DNA from: Clostridia bacterium
Lineage (GTDB): Bacteria; Bacillota; Clostridia; Oscillospirales; Acutalibacteraceae
Assembly (NCBI GenBank): GCA_017546665.1
Contig: JAFYSE010000053.1
Coordinates: 1 to 61,129, forward strand
Direction of reading: 5' to 3'
Length of the DNA stretch: 61,129 nucleotides
The notes beneath the pieces were generated by a model. That model had not been told where the DNA came from and did not search any database. It was given only the letters and a program-made list of their open reading frames with translations. Position 1 is the stretch's first letter. Every line of letters starts with the position of its first letter. This document shows positions 32,751 through 41,092 of this stretch, piece by piece. A program made the position numbers and the translations under genes.

Positions 32751-34190
32751 CTATAATGAATATGTACTGTAAAACTCTGTTATTCTTTTCTTTCTGTTAC
32801 GAATCTCTTCATAACCTGAAATATATTCAAACGGATATTTAAAATTAAAAATTCTTTCAATTTCATTTCCATAAGGTGCTTTGAGTTTTGTTACTGCTCC
32901 CCCACCACATGATAAAATTGTATGGCATTCTTCCATCATAAAAATGTTATAGATACATTCTGTACCATCTTTTGCCCAGCCAACATTTTCAAGACTACCT
33001 GCTGATTTTGACTGACGATACATATAGTATGGATGATATTTGCCGTTTAATTTTTCATAAGCATAATCTAACATTTTTGATGCAAGAGTTGCATTCTTAA
33101 CTGCAATTTCGGGAGTACTTTGACCTATTCCCGATGCCCTTTTTACTGCAAGAGTATGAATTGTAATATTCTCAGGGTCAAGAGTCACTGCTGTATCAAG
33201 GGAATGCTTAAATCCTTCAAGAGTATCTGTTGGAAGCCCGGCAATCAAATCCATATTGATATTATTAAAGCCAAGTTTCCTTGCAAGTTGGAATATTTTT
33301 ACTGTATCTTCTGCAGTGTGTCGTCTACTAACTGCTTCAAGGACAGAATTATTGAAGGTCTGTGGATTTATGCTTATTCTGTCAACAGGACTATTTTTCA
33401 AAACCAATAATTTTTCTTCTGTAATTGTATCAGGACGACCTGCTTCAACAGTAAATTCATTACAGGTTGACAAGTCAAAATTATTGCTTACTGCATCAAC
33501 AACTGTTTTTAACTGCTCTGCAGAAAGTGTGGTCGGAGTCCCACCACCGATGTATATACTTTCAAGTTCAACACCAATTTTTTTTGCAATCTCACCTGTT
33601 TCTGCAATTTCCTTTTCAAGAAATGAAACATATTGTGGTAAGAGATTTCTTGCTTTATCATTCTCAACTGAATGGGAAACAAATGAGCAATAACTACATC
33701 TCGATGGACAGAAAGGAATTGAAATATACAAACTCATTGACTGTGGCTTTGATGTTGCAATAATCTTTTCTTCGAAATCAGCAACAGTCCTTGCAAGGCT
33801 GAATTTTTCATCAGTTACCAATAAGTCATTTTTAAAATATTCTTCTGTTTTCTCTCTACCCATCTGTTTTTCAGTATTTATAAGCAATTTCGATGGTCTT
33901 ACACCTGTCAACACACCCCATTTAGGGTAAAAGCTTGTATATTCGCCAAAAAGTGAATACACCATCCTGCCCATTTGCATTTCGTTATCCTCACACAAAG
34001 GTGCTGAAAGTGTTTTTTTGAAACTATCAAAGTTCATTTCAACTCTTATTTCATCTGTAACGGATGTCAATAAGTTGTAGTCGTCGCAATCCTCATAGAC
34101 CACCTGAATCTTTTTATCGGGCATAAAGATTCTAACTAATTTCTCCATTTCGTAATGGAATTTATGATTTATTACAAGTAATTTCATCAT
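32751..34190 (-). CDS. hemZ: Oxygen-independent coproporphyrinogen III oxidase-like radical SAM protein HemZ
   Basis: The 479-residue protein has an N-terminal HemZ-specific region of about 160 residues. A radical SAM core follows with CPSRCSYC (4Fe-4S ligands), the SAM-binding GGGTPTTL and the HemN-type substrate region. Related enzymes decarboxylate coproporphyrinogen III anaerobically. Many clostridial HemZ proteins occur without a full haem pathway, so the real substrate here is uncertain. Its start overlaps the stop of the upstream metallo-hydrolase by ATGA. Confidence 0.88.
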   Translation of the reverse strand: MMKLLVINHKFHYEMEKLVRIFMPDKKIQVVYEDCDDYNLLTSVTDEIRVEMNFDSFKKTLSAPLCEDNEMQMGRMVYSLFGEYTSFYPKWGVLTGVRPSKLLINTEKQMGREKTEEYFKNDLLVTDEKFSLARTVADFEEKIIATSKPQSMSLYISIPFCPSRCSYCSFVSHSVENDKARNLLPQYVSFLEKEIAETGEIAKKIGVELESIYIGGGTPTTLSAEQLKTVVDAVSNNFDLSTCNEFTVEAGRPDTITEEKLLVLKNSPVDRISINPQTFNNSVLEAVSRRHTAEDTVKIFQLARKLGFNNINMDLIAGLPTDTLEGFKHSLDTAVTLDPENITIHTLAVKRASGIGQSTPEIAVKNATLASKMLDYAYEKLNGKYHPYYMYRQSKSAGSLENVGWAKDGTECIYNIFMMEECHTILSCGGGAVTKLKAPYGNEIERIFNFKYPFEYISGYEEIRNRKKRITEFYSTYSL

Positions 34191-34840
34191 TTATTTCTAA
34201 ATCTCGTTTTCATATAGCGATTGTTTTCACGTTCAAAATCAAGAGTTGTGTCTTCCTCGTGACCCGGATAAACCTTATAGTCGCCCTCAAGTTCACTAAT
34301 CTTTCTGAGTGAACGCAATTCCTGACGACCATTACCACCATAAAGGTCGGTTCTACCTGCACAAAGTCTGAAAAGTGTATCTCCTGAAAACATCACTAAA
34401 TCATCCGTAAAAAGATAACAAACGCCACCCATTGAATGTCCCGGAGTATGCATAACAGTAATCTTCGTATTACCAAGCATAATTTCTGTTCCGTCTTCTG
34501 TCAAAACGTCTGCATCAACTTCGGGAAACTCATATTCTCCGCAGTTAATCTGAAATTCGTTTTTTGTCACATCGTGAAGCATTTCTTCTTCGTCCTTGTG
34601 AATTACGACCTTTGCACCTGTGTTTTCCTTAACAAGTTTAACGCCACAAATGTGGTCAAAATGTCCATGAGTTAAAAGAATGTACTGAACATCTTTACCT
34701 GCAAGTTTTTGAATTAAGGTATCTTCAGGAAGTGATGGGTCAACAACAGCTGTTGCACCTGTTTCTTCGTCTGTAACAATATAAGTATTTGTTGTAAAGC
34801 CATTACCCATAATGGCTAAATGCTTTTCTACTGTAATCAT
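34187..34840 (-). CDS. Metallo-beta-lactamase-fold hydrolase (glyoxalase II-like)
   Basis: The 217-residue protein has the zinc motif LTHGHFDH (His58, His60, Asp62, His63), HTPGHSMGG, FSGDTLF and a late VYPGHEEDT histidine. This is the YcbL/GloB-like group that cleaves thioesters such as S-lactoylglutathione analogues. It is always found between dtd and hemZ in this block in related Clostridia, as far as is known. Its real substrate is unknown. Confidence 0.88.
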   Translation of the reverse strand: MITVEKHLAIMGNGFTTNTYIVTDEETGATAVVDPSLPEDTLIQKLAGKDVQYILLTHGHFDHICGVKLVKENTGAKVVIHKDEEEMLHDVTKNEFQINCGEYEFPEVDADVLTEDGTEIMLGNTKITVMHTPGHSMGGVCYLFTDDLVMFSGDTLFRLCAGRTDLYGGNGRQELRSLRKISELEGDYKVYPGHEEDTTLDFERENNRYMKTRFRNK

Positions 34841-34892
34841 ATCTTTTTACTTCTTTCTCTATGTAATCACTGGTTAAATCGGGATGCGATTT

Positions 34893-35351
34893 TCAGCGGT
34901 TACACCATATTTCTGAATCATAAAGGATTGTAACAGGTCCGTCGTTGAGTAGCTCAACCTTCATATCGGCACCGAAAACGCCCTTTTCCACATTCTTAAC
35001 GCCATTTTCTAAAAGTTTCTGACAGAAATATTCGTACAACTCATTTGCTCTATCGGGATGTGCTGAACGAATAAAAGATGGTCTATTACCTTTCTTCAAA
35101 TCAGCACAAAGAGTAAATTGTGAAACTGCAAGAATCTCGCCATCCACATTTTTAATATCAAGGTTCATTTTACCCTCATCATCTTCAAAGACACGAAGAT
35201 TTGATGCCTTTTTTGCAAGGACTTCTGCATCATATTCTGTGTCATCATCCACCACACCTAAGAGTATAAGATAACCCTTTTCAATTTTTGAAACAAGTTC
35301 ACCATCAACAGTTACACTTGCCTTTGATACTCTTTGAATTACAGCTTTCAT
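34893..35351 (-). CDS. dtd: D-aminoacyl-tRNA deacylase
   Basis: It removes D-amino acids (and glycine from tRNA-Ala) mischarged on tRNAs. The 152-residue protein has the usual length and the two cross-subunit motifs SQFTLCAD (active-site SQF) and DGPVTIL (GP-cis). It lies 10 bases after rel, matching the common rel-dtd pair in Firmicutes. Confidence 0.96.
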   Translation of the reverse strand: MKAVIQRVSKASVTVDGELVSKIEKGYLILLGVVDDDTEYDAEVLAKKASNLRVFEDDEGKMNLDIKNVDGEILAVSQFTLCADLKKGNRPSFIRSAHPDRANELYEYFCQKLLENGVKNVEKGVFGADMKVELLNDGPVTILYDSEIWCNR

Positions 35352-35361
35352 AATTTAGTCC

Positions 35362-37551
35362 TTATCTTTCAACTGATAAAATTCCGTCAACCTTTTCAAT
35401 TCTTGAAATAAGGTTTTTAAGGTGGTCAATACCACTAACATTTACGGTAAGTTCAATAATTGTTCTTCCGTCCTTCATATCATGGGTACTGATGCTTGTA
35501 ATATTAACTCGCATATTTGCAACTTGCATTGCAACCTCCGCCATAAGCCCAACTCGTGAAAGGCAGGTAAGCTGAAGCGTCGCTTTATAATCCTCTTTAA
35601 CATTCTGGTTCCAATATGCATTCACCCAACGAGCCGGTTCGGCACAATTTGAAACGTCCTTTGGCACATTTGTACAATCTCTTTTATGGATTGAAACACC
35701 GTGACCACGGGTTATAAAACCGATAATTGTATCTCCCGGCAACGGATTACAGCACTGTGCAAATTTAATAAGACAGTTATCAATTCCCTCAACGGTAACA
35801 CCGTCTTTGTTCTTTTTAGAATTATCCTTGATTGGAATAACCTTGATTTCAGTTTTGCTCTTATCGTAGTTTTTCTGATATTCTTCCTTGATATACGGCA
35901 TCATACGGATAATTGAAAGTCCGCCATAACCGATAGCAGCATAGAAATCGTCAATGTTTTCCATTCTTTGACGCTCGGCAAGTCGTTTTATGAATTTCTG
36001 ATAATCCTCATCGGAAAGACGAATGTAATTCTTTCTGAATTCTCTTTCAATTTCCGACTTACCCTCTAATATGTTTTCTTCTCGTCTTTCTTTTTTGAAC
36101 CATGAACGGATTTTACTTTTTGCTTGGCTTGTTTTTACAATATTTAGCCAGTCACGACTTGGTCCTTTGCCCTGTTGAGATGATGTTAAAATTTCGACAA
36201 TTTCACCCGTCTTGATTACATAATCAATAGGTACAATTCGTCCGTCAACCTTTGCACCCGTCATTTTGTTACCAACAGCAGAGTGAATTGCATAAGCAAA
36301 GTCAATTACAGTTGAACCAACTGGCACATTAATAACATCGCCTTTTGGCGTATATACAAAAACTTCATCTGTAATAAGGTCTGTCTTGATTGTAGAAACA
36401 AGTTCTCTCGCATCACCGGATTCCTGCTGTGTTTCAAGCATTTCTCGAATCCATTGAAGTCTTTGGTCAAAGCTTTGTTTTCCACCTGAAACTCCAAGTT
36501 TATATTTCCAATGGGCTGCAATACCAAATTCAGCAGTACGGTGCATATCCCATGTTCTGATTTGCACTTCAAACGGAGTTCCCTCTTTACCAATAACCGT
36601 GGTGTGAAGTGACTGATACATATTTGGTTTTGGTGTTGAAATATAATCCTTAAAACGATTTGGCAAAGGATTATACATATCGTGAATAATTCCAAGACAG
36701 TTATAACAGTTAATTACACTATCAACAATAATACGAACGGCATAAATGTCATAAATTTCGTCAAAATGTTTGCCTTGCATATACATCTTACGATAAATTC
36801 CATGAACGGATTTAATTCGTCCGCTGATTTGTGCATCAGGAACAGTTTGTTTTACTCTGTCAGCAATTTTTACTTTAATATTTTCAAGGAAGTCATTACC
36901 CGAATTGCTTGATTTTTTTAGATTCTCTTCAATTCCTTCATAAGCTACCGGGTCGAGAAAACGAATTGCTCTGTCTTCTAATTCTTCCTTGACGGAACGG
37001 ATACCGAGTCTGTGAGAAATCGGTGCAAAAATCTCAAGAGTTTCAAGAGCCTTGTCTCTTTGCTTCTGTGGGTCCATAAACTCAAGCGTTCTCATATTGT
37101 GAAGTCGGTCAGCAAGTTTTACGATAATAACTCGAATATCCTTTGACATAGCCAAAAGCATTTTTCGGATATTTTCTGCCTGTTGTTCTTCCTTTGTTTC
37201 ACCCGAATTAAGCTGAACCTTACCAAGCTTTGTAACACCGTCAACTAATACCGCTACTTCTTCACCAAAATCTGCAGATAATTCCTCAATAGTATATGAA
37301 GTGTCCTCTACAACGTCGTGCAAGAGTGCAGCAACAAGGGATTGACAATCCATACCCAAATCAACAAGAATGTCGCAAACAGCAATGGGATGAATAATAT
37401 ATGGTTCGCCTGATTTTCTCTTTTGGTCACCGTGGTACTCATTTGCAAGTTTAAAAGCTCTGTCAACTGTTTCAATATCTTCTCCACTATGTGTTGACTT
37501 TATTTTTTCTCTAAGATTATCATAAAGTTCCATAACATTTACTTCTGCCAT
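35362..37551 (-). CDS. relA: Bifunctional (p)ppGpp synthetase/hydrolase Rel
   Basis: The protein controls the stringent response by making and degrading (p)ppGpp. The 729-residue protein has an HD hydrolase domain (ALLHDVVEDT with the RLHNMRT follow-up), a synthetase domain (DIYAVRIIVDS), a TGS domain (VFVYTPKGDVINVPVGSTV), a conserved CCNPLPGD region, and a C-terminal ACT domain (VANMRVNITSISTHD). Both catalytic halves look intact. The ATG uses a perfect GGAGGTGA inside the end of recJ and overlaps its stop by one base. Confidence 0.97.
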   Translation of the reverse strand: MAEVNVMELYDNLREKIKSTHSGEDIETVDRAFKLANEYHGDQKRKSGEPYIIHPIAVCDILVDLGMDCQSLVAALLHDVVEDTSYTIEELSADFGEEVAVLVDGVTKLGKVQLNSGETKEEQQAENIRKMLLAMSKDIRVIIVKLADRLHNMRTLEFMDPQKQRDKALETLEIFAPISHRLGIRSVKEELEDRAIRFLDPVAYEGIEENLKKSSNSGNDFLENIKVKIADRVKQTVPDAQISGRIKSVHGIYRKMYMQGKHFDEIYDIYAVRIIVDSVINCYNCLGIIHDMYNPLPNRFKDYISTPKPNMYQSLHTTVIGKEGTPFEVQIRTWDMHRTAEFGIAAHWKYKLGVSGGKQSFDQRLQWIREMLETQQESGDARELVSTIKTDLITDEVFVYTPKGDVINVPVGSTVIDFAYAIHSAVGNKMTGAKVDGRIVPIDYVIKTGEIVEILTSSQQGKGPSRDWLNIVKTSQAKSKIRSWFKKERREENILEGKSEIEREFRKNYIRLSDEDYQKFIKRLAERQRMENIDDFYAAIGYGGLSIIRMMPYIKEEYQKNYDKSKTEIKVIPIKDNSKKNKDGVTVEGIDNCLIKFAQCCNPLPGDTIIGFITRGHGVSIHKRDCTNVPKDVSNCAEPARWVNAYWNQNVKEDYKATLQLTCLSRVGLMAEVAMQVANMRVNITSISTHDMKDGRTIIELTVNVSGIDHLKNLISRIEKVDGILSVER

Positions 37552-39593
37552 TACTGTTCACCTCCTTGTATTCTATTCAGGTCGTTGAGAATTTTTGATT
37601 GTGATAAATCTGCTTTTTTCCCTTCACCATCAAAAATCAATTTTTCGTTTTCTTGTTTTATAAGCCCTAATTCACAAAGCACATCTATTGACACCATCAT
37701 TGTACAATATCTTTCCATAGGACATTTTGCTCTGAAAGTTAAGGTTTCAATATCATATCCCCATACTTTATACTGTTTAAGGATACCATAAACACCTAAT
37801 AAAAACTCACGTGTCGGTGTTAAAAATCTCGCCTCATGATTGGTTAAACCATCTCCACGTCTGTATTTTTCATAGAGTGACATGGATTTAAATAAATTAT
37901 CTTCATCAACGCCTGCAAAACGCATTTCCTTTATTTGTACTGACGCTTTAACCTCTCCACGGAATTCGTTTTTATCAATTCTAACTGCAAGGTCAACAAC
38001 ATCTTTTTCAACAAAAGGAAAATCATTTAGTGTTGTTGAAAATTTCATAGCAATAAACTGTGTATTACCTTTAGAAAAGGCTATTCGTAAATGCTTACCC
38101 TCACCAACAGGTCTAATATTTTCAATAGTTACACCAAAAACACCGAATAATGGTTGTGCATTACCTGCACCAAATGGTTCAAGCATTTCAAGCGATTGTA
38201 CTAAAGATGCATCAATATATGCCGGATTAAGTTTGCAATCTAACATAAGAGTTGGCACAGCCTCTCCAATACCATTTGCAAATTCATTTATTCTTACAAA
38301 AAAATCAGTTATGTTTTCTTTTTTAATTCCAAGACCTGCAGCCATTGTGTGTCCACCAAAATGGGTAAGCAAATCATCACAGGATTTTATTGCATCATAA
38401 ACTGAAAATCCATCAATACTACGGGCAGAGCCTGTACCCTCATCACCATCAAAAGTGATTACTATTGCAGGTTTTCCGTATTTTTCAACAAGCTTTGCTG
38501 CAACAATACCAACAACTCCATGGTGCCATCCTTCTCCACACACAACAATTACTTTGGAATATTTAAGTTGTGTATTACTTTCGATATGTGCAACTGCTGC
38601 TTCCATAATTTCATTTTCATATTCATGACGTTGACGGTTACACATATCAACCTGGTCAGCAATATCAAGTGCAGTTGTAAGGTTATCACTGATTAAAAGT
38701 TTTAGTGCAGTTTCAGCAGATTCAATTCTTCCCGCTGCGTTAATACGAGGTGCTAATGAATAAGTCACACCAACTGCATTCAACGCTCTTTCGCTAACAC
38801 CCGCCACCTGACGAAGTGCATTAATTCCATTACAAGGACAAGCATTTATTTTAGCAATACCATACTTCACAATCGCTCGATTTTCGTCTTTCAAATCCAC
38901 CACATCAGCAACTGTACCAACAGCAATAATATCGGCATAATTATTTAAAATTTCTGAATAATCGCCTTTTTCAAGCCCACAAACCACTTTAAATGCAACA
39001 CCAACGCCTGCCCACTCCTTAAAGTTAAGGTTACAGTCAGGTCTGTGTGGGTCAACAACTGCAACTGCATCAGGTAAGGTATCTCCAACCTGATGATGGT
39101 CTGTTACAACTGTTTCTATACCAAGTGAGTTTGCATAATCAATTTCTTCTATTGCTGAAATACCATTATCAACTGTGATAATGAGTTTTACTCCCTGCTC
39201 ATTAAGTTTATCGATTGCACCACAATTCATACCATATCCTTCACTAACTCTGTCAGGGATATAATACATAACATCTGCACCACGGGAAGAAAGGTATGAA
39301 TACATCAAGGCAGTAGCAGTAACACCATCAGCATCATAGTCACCAAAAACACATATTTTTTGGAAATCGTCAATGGCTTTTTCTATTCTTTCAACTGCTT
39401 TATCCATATCTGTAATGAGATATGGGTCACAGAATGAAAAATCGCTGTCGAAAAATTCTTCAACATCCTCATATTCAGTAATTCCACGGGAAACCAATAT
39501 TAAGGCTGTAAAGGGGTCAAGACTATGATTTTCAGCAACAAGAGCCGCTAATTCTTTATCAATATGTGCGGTAAGCCATTTTTTTCTGCTCAT
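37551..39593 (-). CDS. recJ: Single-stranded-DNA-specific exonuclease RecJ
   Basis: RecJ degrades single-stranded DNA 5' to 3' in repair. The 680-residue protein has the DHH core FGDYDADGVTATALMY and VVTDHHQ, with further metal ligands in DPHRPDC. It also has the DHHA1 motif GGHTMAAGLGI and an OB domain. The last 140 residues form an extra C-terminal part seen in some Firmicutes. It is first in the long minus-strand operon recJ-rel-dtd-MBL-hemZ and is preceded by a good promoter. Confidence 0.96.
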   Translation of the reverse strand: MSRKKWLTAHIDKELAALVAENHSLDPFTALILVSRGITEYEDVEEFFDSDFSFCDPYLITDMDKAVERIEKAIDDFQKICVFGDYDADGVTATALMYSYLSSRGADVMYYIPDRVSEGYGMNCGAIDKLNEQGVKLIITVDNGISAIEEIDYANSLGIETVVTDHHQVGDTLPDAVAVVDPHRPDCNLNFKEWAGVGVAFKVVCGLEKGDYSEILNNYADIIAVGTVADVVDLKDENRAIVKYGIAKINACPCNGINALRQVAGVSERALNAVGVTYSLAPRINAAGRIESAETALKLLISDNLTTALDIADQVDMCNRQRHEYENEIMEAAVAHIESNTQLKYSKVIVVCGEGWHHGVVGIVAAKLVEKYGKPAIVITFDGDEGTGSARSIDGFSVYDAIKSCDDLLTHFGGHTMAAGLGIKKENITDFFVRINEFANGIGEAVPTLMLDCKLNPAYIDASLVQSLEMLEPFGAGNAQPLFGVFGVTIENIRPVGEGKHLRIAFSKGNTQFIAMKFSTTLNDFPFVEKDVVDLAVRIDKNEFRGEVKASVQIKEMRFAGVDEDNLFKSMSLYEKYRRGDGLTNHEARFLTPTREFLLGVYGILKQYKVWGYDIETLTFRAKCPMERYCTMMVSIDVLCELGLIKQENEKLIFDGEGKKADLSQSKILNDLNRIQGGEQ

Positions 39594-39642
39594 AATTTTT
39601 CTCCCCTTTCAGTAGAATTTTTACATACTTTTCTAAATTATC

Positions 39643-39671
39643 ATTATACCATTTATTCCTTGATATTTCAA
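39643..39671 (-). promoter_or_regulatory. Predicted promoter of the recJ-rel operon
   Basis: On the minus strand: TTGAAA, 17 bases, TATAAT with a TGG extension. A small inverted repeat CCTTGA-TATT-TCAAGG at 39658-39673 covers the -35 box and could be an operator. Confidence 0.7.
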
Positions 39672-39704
39672 GGTTTTTATAGTAAAAACACCCTTATTTT
39701 ACAG

Positions 39705-39733
39705 TTGAAAAATATATGTTTTTATGATAAAAT
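39705..39733 (+). promoter_or_regulatory. Predicted promoter of the glmU-like/pth/mfd operon
   Basis: TTGAAA, 17 bases, TAAAAT, with a TGA extension before the -10 box. It is divergent from the recJ promoter. Confidence 0.65.
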
Positions 39734-39762
39734 AAATTGATAAAACAAAAAGAGGTGTCCTT

Positions 39763-40443
39763 ATGACAGAAAAAGACATTCGAAACCAGAAAAACATTGA
39801 ATATCACGAGGCAAATGGCGTTGAAATTCCTTATCATCAAAGTGTTGTTATAGAAGATAACGTTACTATTGGTAAAGGTACAGTTATTATGCCAAATACA
39901 ATACTTTTTTCAGGAGTTGTAATCGGTGAAAATTGTGTTATCGGACCTAACACACTCATTAAAGAAAGCACAATCGGAAACGAGGTTAAACTCAACTCCG
40001 TTCAATGTTATCAGTCAAAAGTTCTTGACGGTGCTGATATTGGTCCTTTCGTTCATATCAGACCTAACTCTGTCATCGGCAACAAGGTGCATTTAGGTAA
40101 CTTTGTTGAGGTTAAAAACTCAAATATTGACGAGGGTACTAAGGTTTCCCACCTTACCTATGTTGGCGACTCCGACGTTGGTAAGCGTGTTAATTTTGGT
40201 TGTGGTACTGTTACTGTTAACTACGACGGCAAAAACAAACACCGTACAATTATTGGTGACGACTGCTTTATTGGTTGTAACACTAACCTTGTGGCACCTG
40301 TTAAAATTTGCAACGGCGCTTATACTGCAGCTGGTTCAACAATCACAAATGACGTACCTGAACAATCTCTCGGTATTGCCCGTGCAAGGCAGGTTAATCT
40401 CGAAGGTTGGAGAATCAAAAATAAGGACAGATTCTCAAAATAA
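39763..40443 (+). CDS. GlmU-type acetyltransferase domain without the uridyltransferase half
   Basis: The 226-residue protein is a left-handed beta helix of hexapeptide repeats. It matches only the C-terminal half of GlmU. The acetyltransferase residues are present: Arg in HIRPNS, Lys in VEVKNS, His and Tyr in SHLTYVGD, Asn in NYDGKNKH and the downstream Lys. It should acetylate glucosamine-1-phosphate with acetyl-CoA. The N-terminal pyrophosphorylase domain (about 225 residues) is absent, and the gene begins at a normal ATG with AGAGGTG, so this is not a fragment. Synteny with pth and mfd matches the glmU-pth-mfd order of Bacillus, so it is a reduced glmU. The missing activity must come from elsewhere. 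Confidence 0.85.
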   Translation: MTEKDIRNQKNIEYHEANGVEIPYHQSVVIEDNVTIGKGTVIMPNTILFSGVVIGENCVIGPNTLIKESTIGNEVKLNSVQCYQSKVLDGADIGPFVHIRPNSVIGNKVHLGNFVEVKNSNIDEGTKVSHLTYVGDSDVGKRVNFGCGTVTVNYDGKNKHRTIIGDDCFIGCNTNLVAPVKICNGAYTAAGSTITNDVPEQSLGIARARQVNLEGWRIKNKDRFSK

Positions 40444-40470
40444 ACTATAAATCCAAAGGAAATACAGAAT

Positions 40471-41082
40471 ATGTTCAACAGATTCAGAAAGACAACAAAT
40501 GTATCTGTCGGCACACCTGAATTTATCGTGGTGGGGCTTGGTAATCCCGGCAACAAATACACCCTCACCCGACACAATTCGGGATTTTTGTGCTTGGATA
40601 TGCTTTCACAAAAATTCAATTTTAAAATTGACAGGCTTAAATATAAATCTCTTTTATGTGACACAACTATCAACGGACATCGTTGTATTGTTATGAAGCC
40701 ACAGACCTTTATGAATAACAGTGGTGAGGCTGTAAGAGAATGTGCAAACTTTTATAAAATCAAGTCTGAAAATGTCATAGTTATTTATGACGATATTTCA
40801 CTTGATGTTGGCAAACTTCGTATCCGTAGAAAAGGTACTGACGGTGGCCACAACGGAATTAAGAGCATTATCTACCATTTAAATAGCGATAATTTCCCAA
40901 GAATTAAGGTAGGTTGTGGCAAAAAGCCTCATCCTGACTATGACCTTGCTGATTGGGTGCTTTCAGAATTCAAAAAAGATGAGCAAAAGGCTTTAGAACC
41001 TGCACTTGAAAATGCTTGTAAGGCTCTCGAACTTTTGCTTGATAATCAAATTGACAAGGCTATGAACTTATACAATAGTTGA
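40471..41082 (+). CDS. pth: Peptidyl-tRNA hydrolase
   Basis: It frees tRNA from peptidyl-tRNA dropped by ribosomes. The 203-residue protein has GLGNPG, TRHNSGF (catalytic His), MKPQTFMNNSGEAV (Asn and Met contacts), YDDISLDVGKLRIR (catalytic Asp) and GGHNGIKSI. About 15 extra residues precede the first strand. It lies between the glmU-like gene and mfd. Confidence 0.97.
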   Translation: MFNRFRKTTNVSVGTPEFIVVGLGNPGNKYTLTRHNSGFLCLDMLSQKFNFKIDRLKYKSLLCDTTINGHRCIVMKPQTFMNNSGEAVRECANFYKIKSENVIVIYDDISLDVGKLRIRRKGTDGGHNGIKSIIYHLNSDNFPRIKVGCGKKPHPDYDLADWVLSEFKKDEQKALEPALENACKALELLLDNQIDKAMNLYNS

Positions 41083-41092
41083 GGCAATAACT

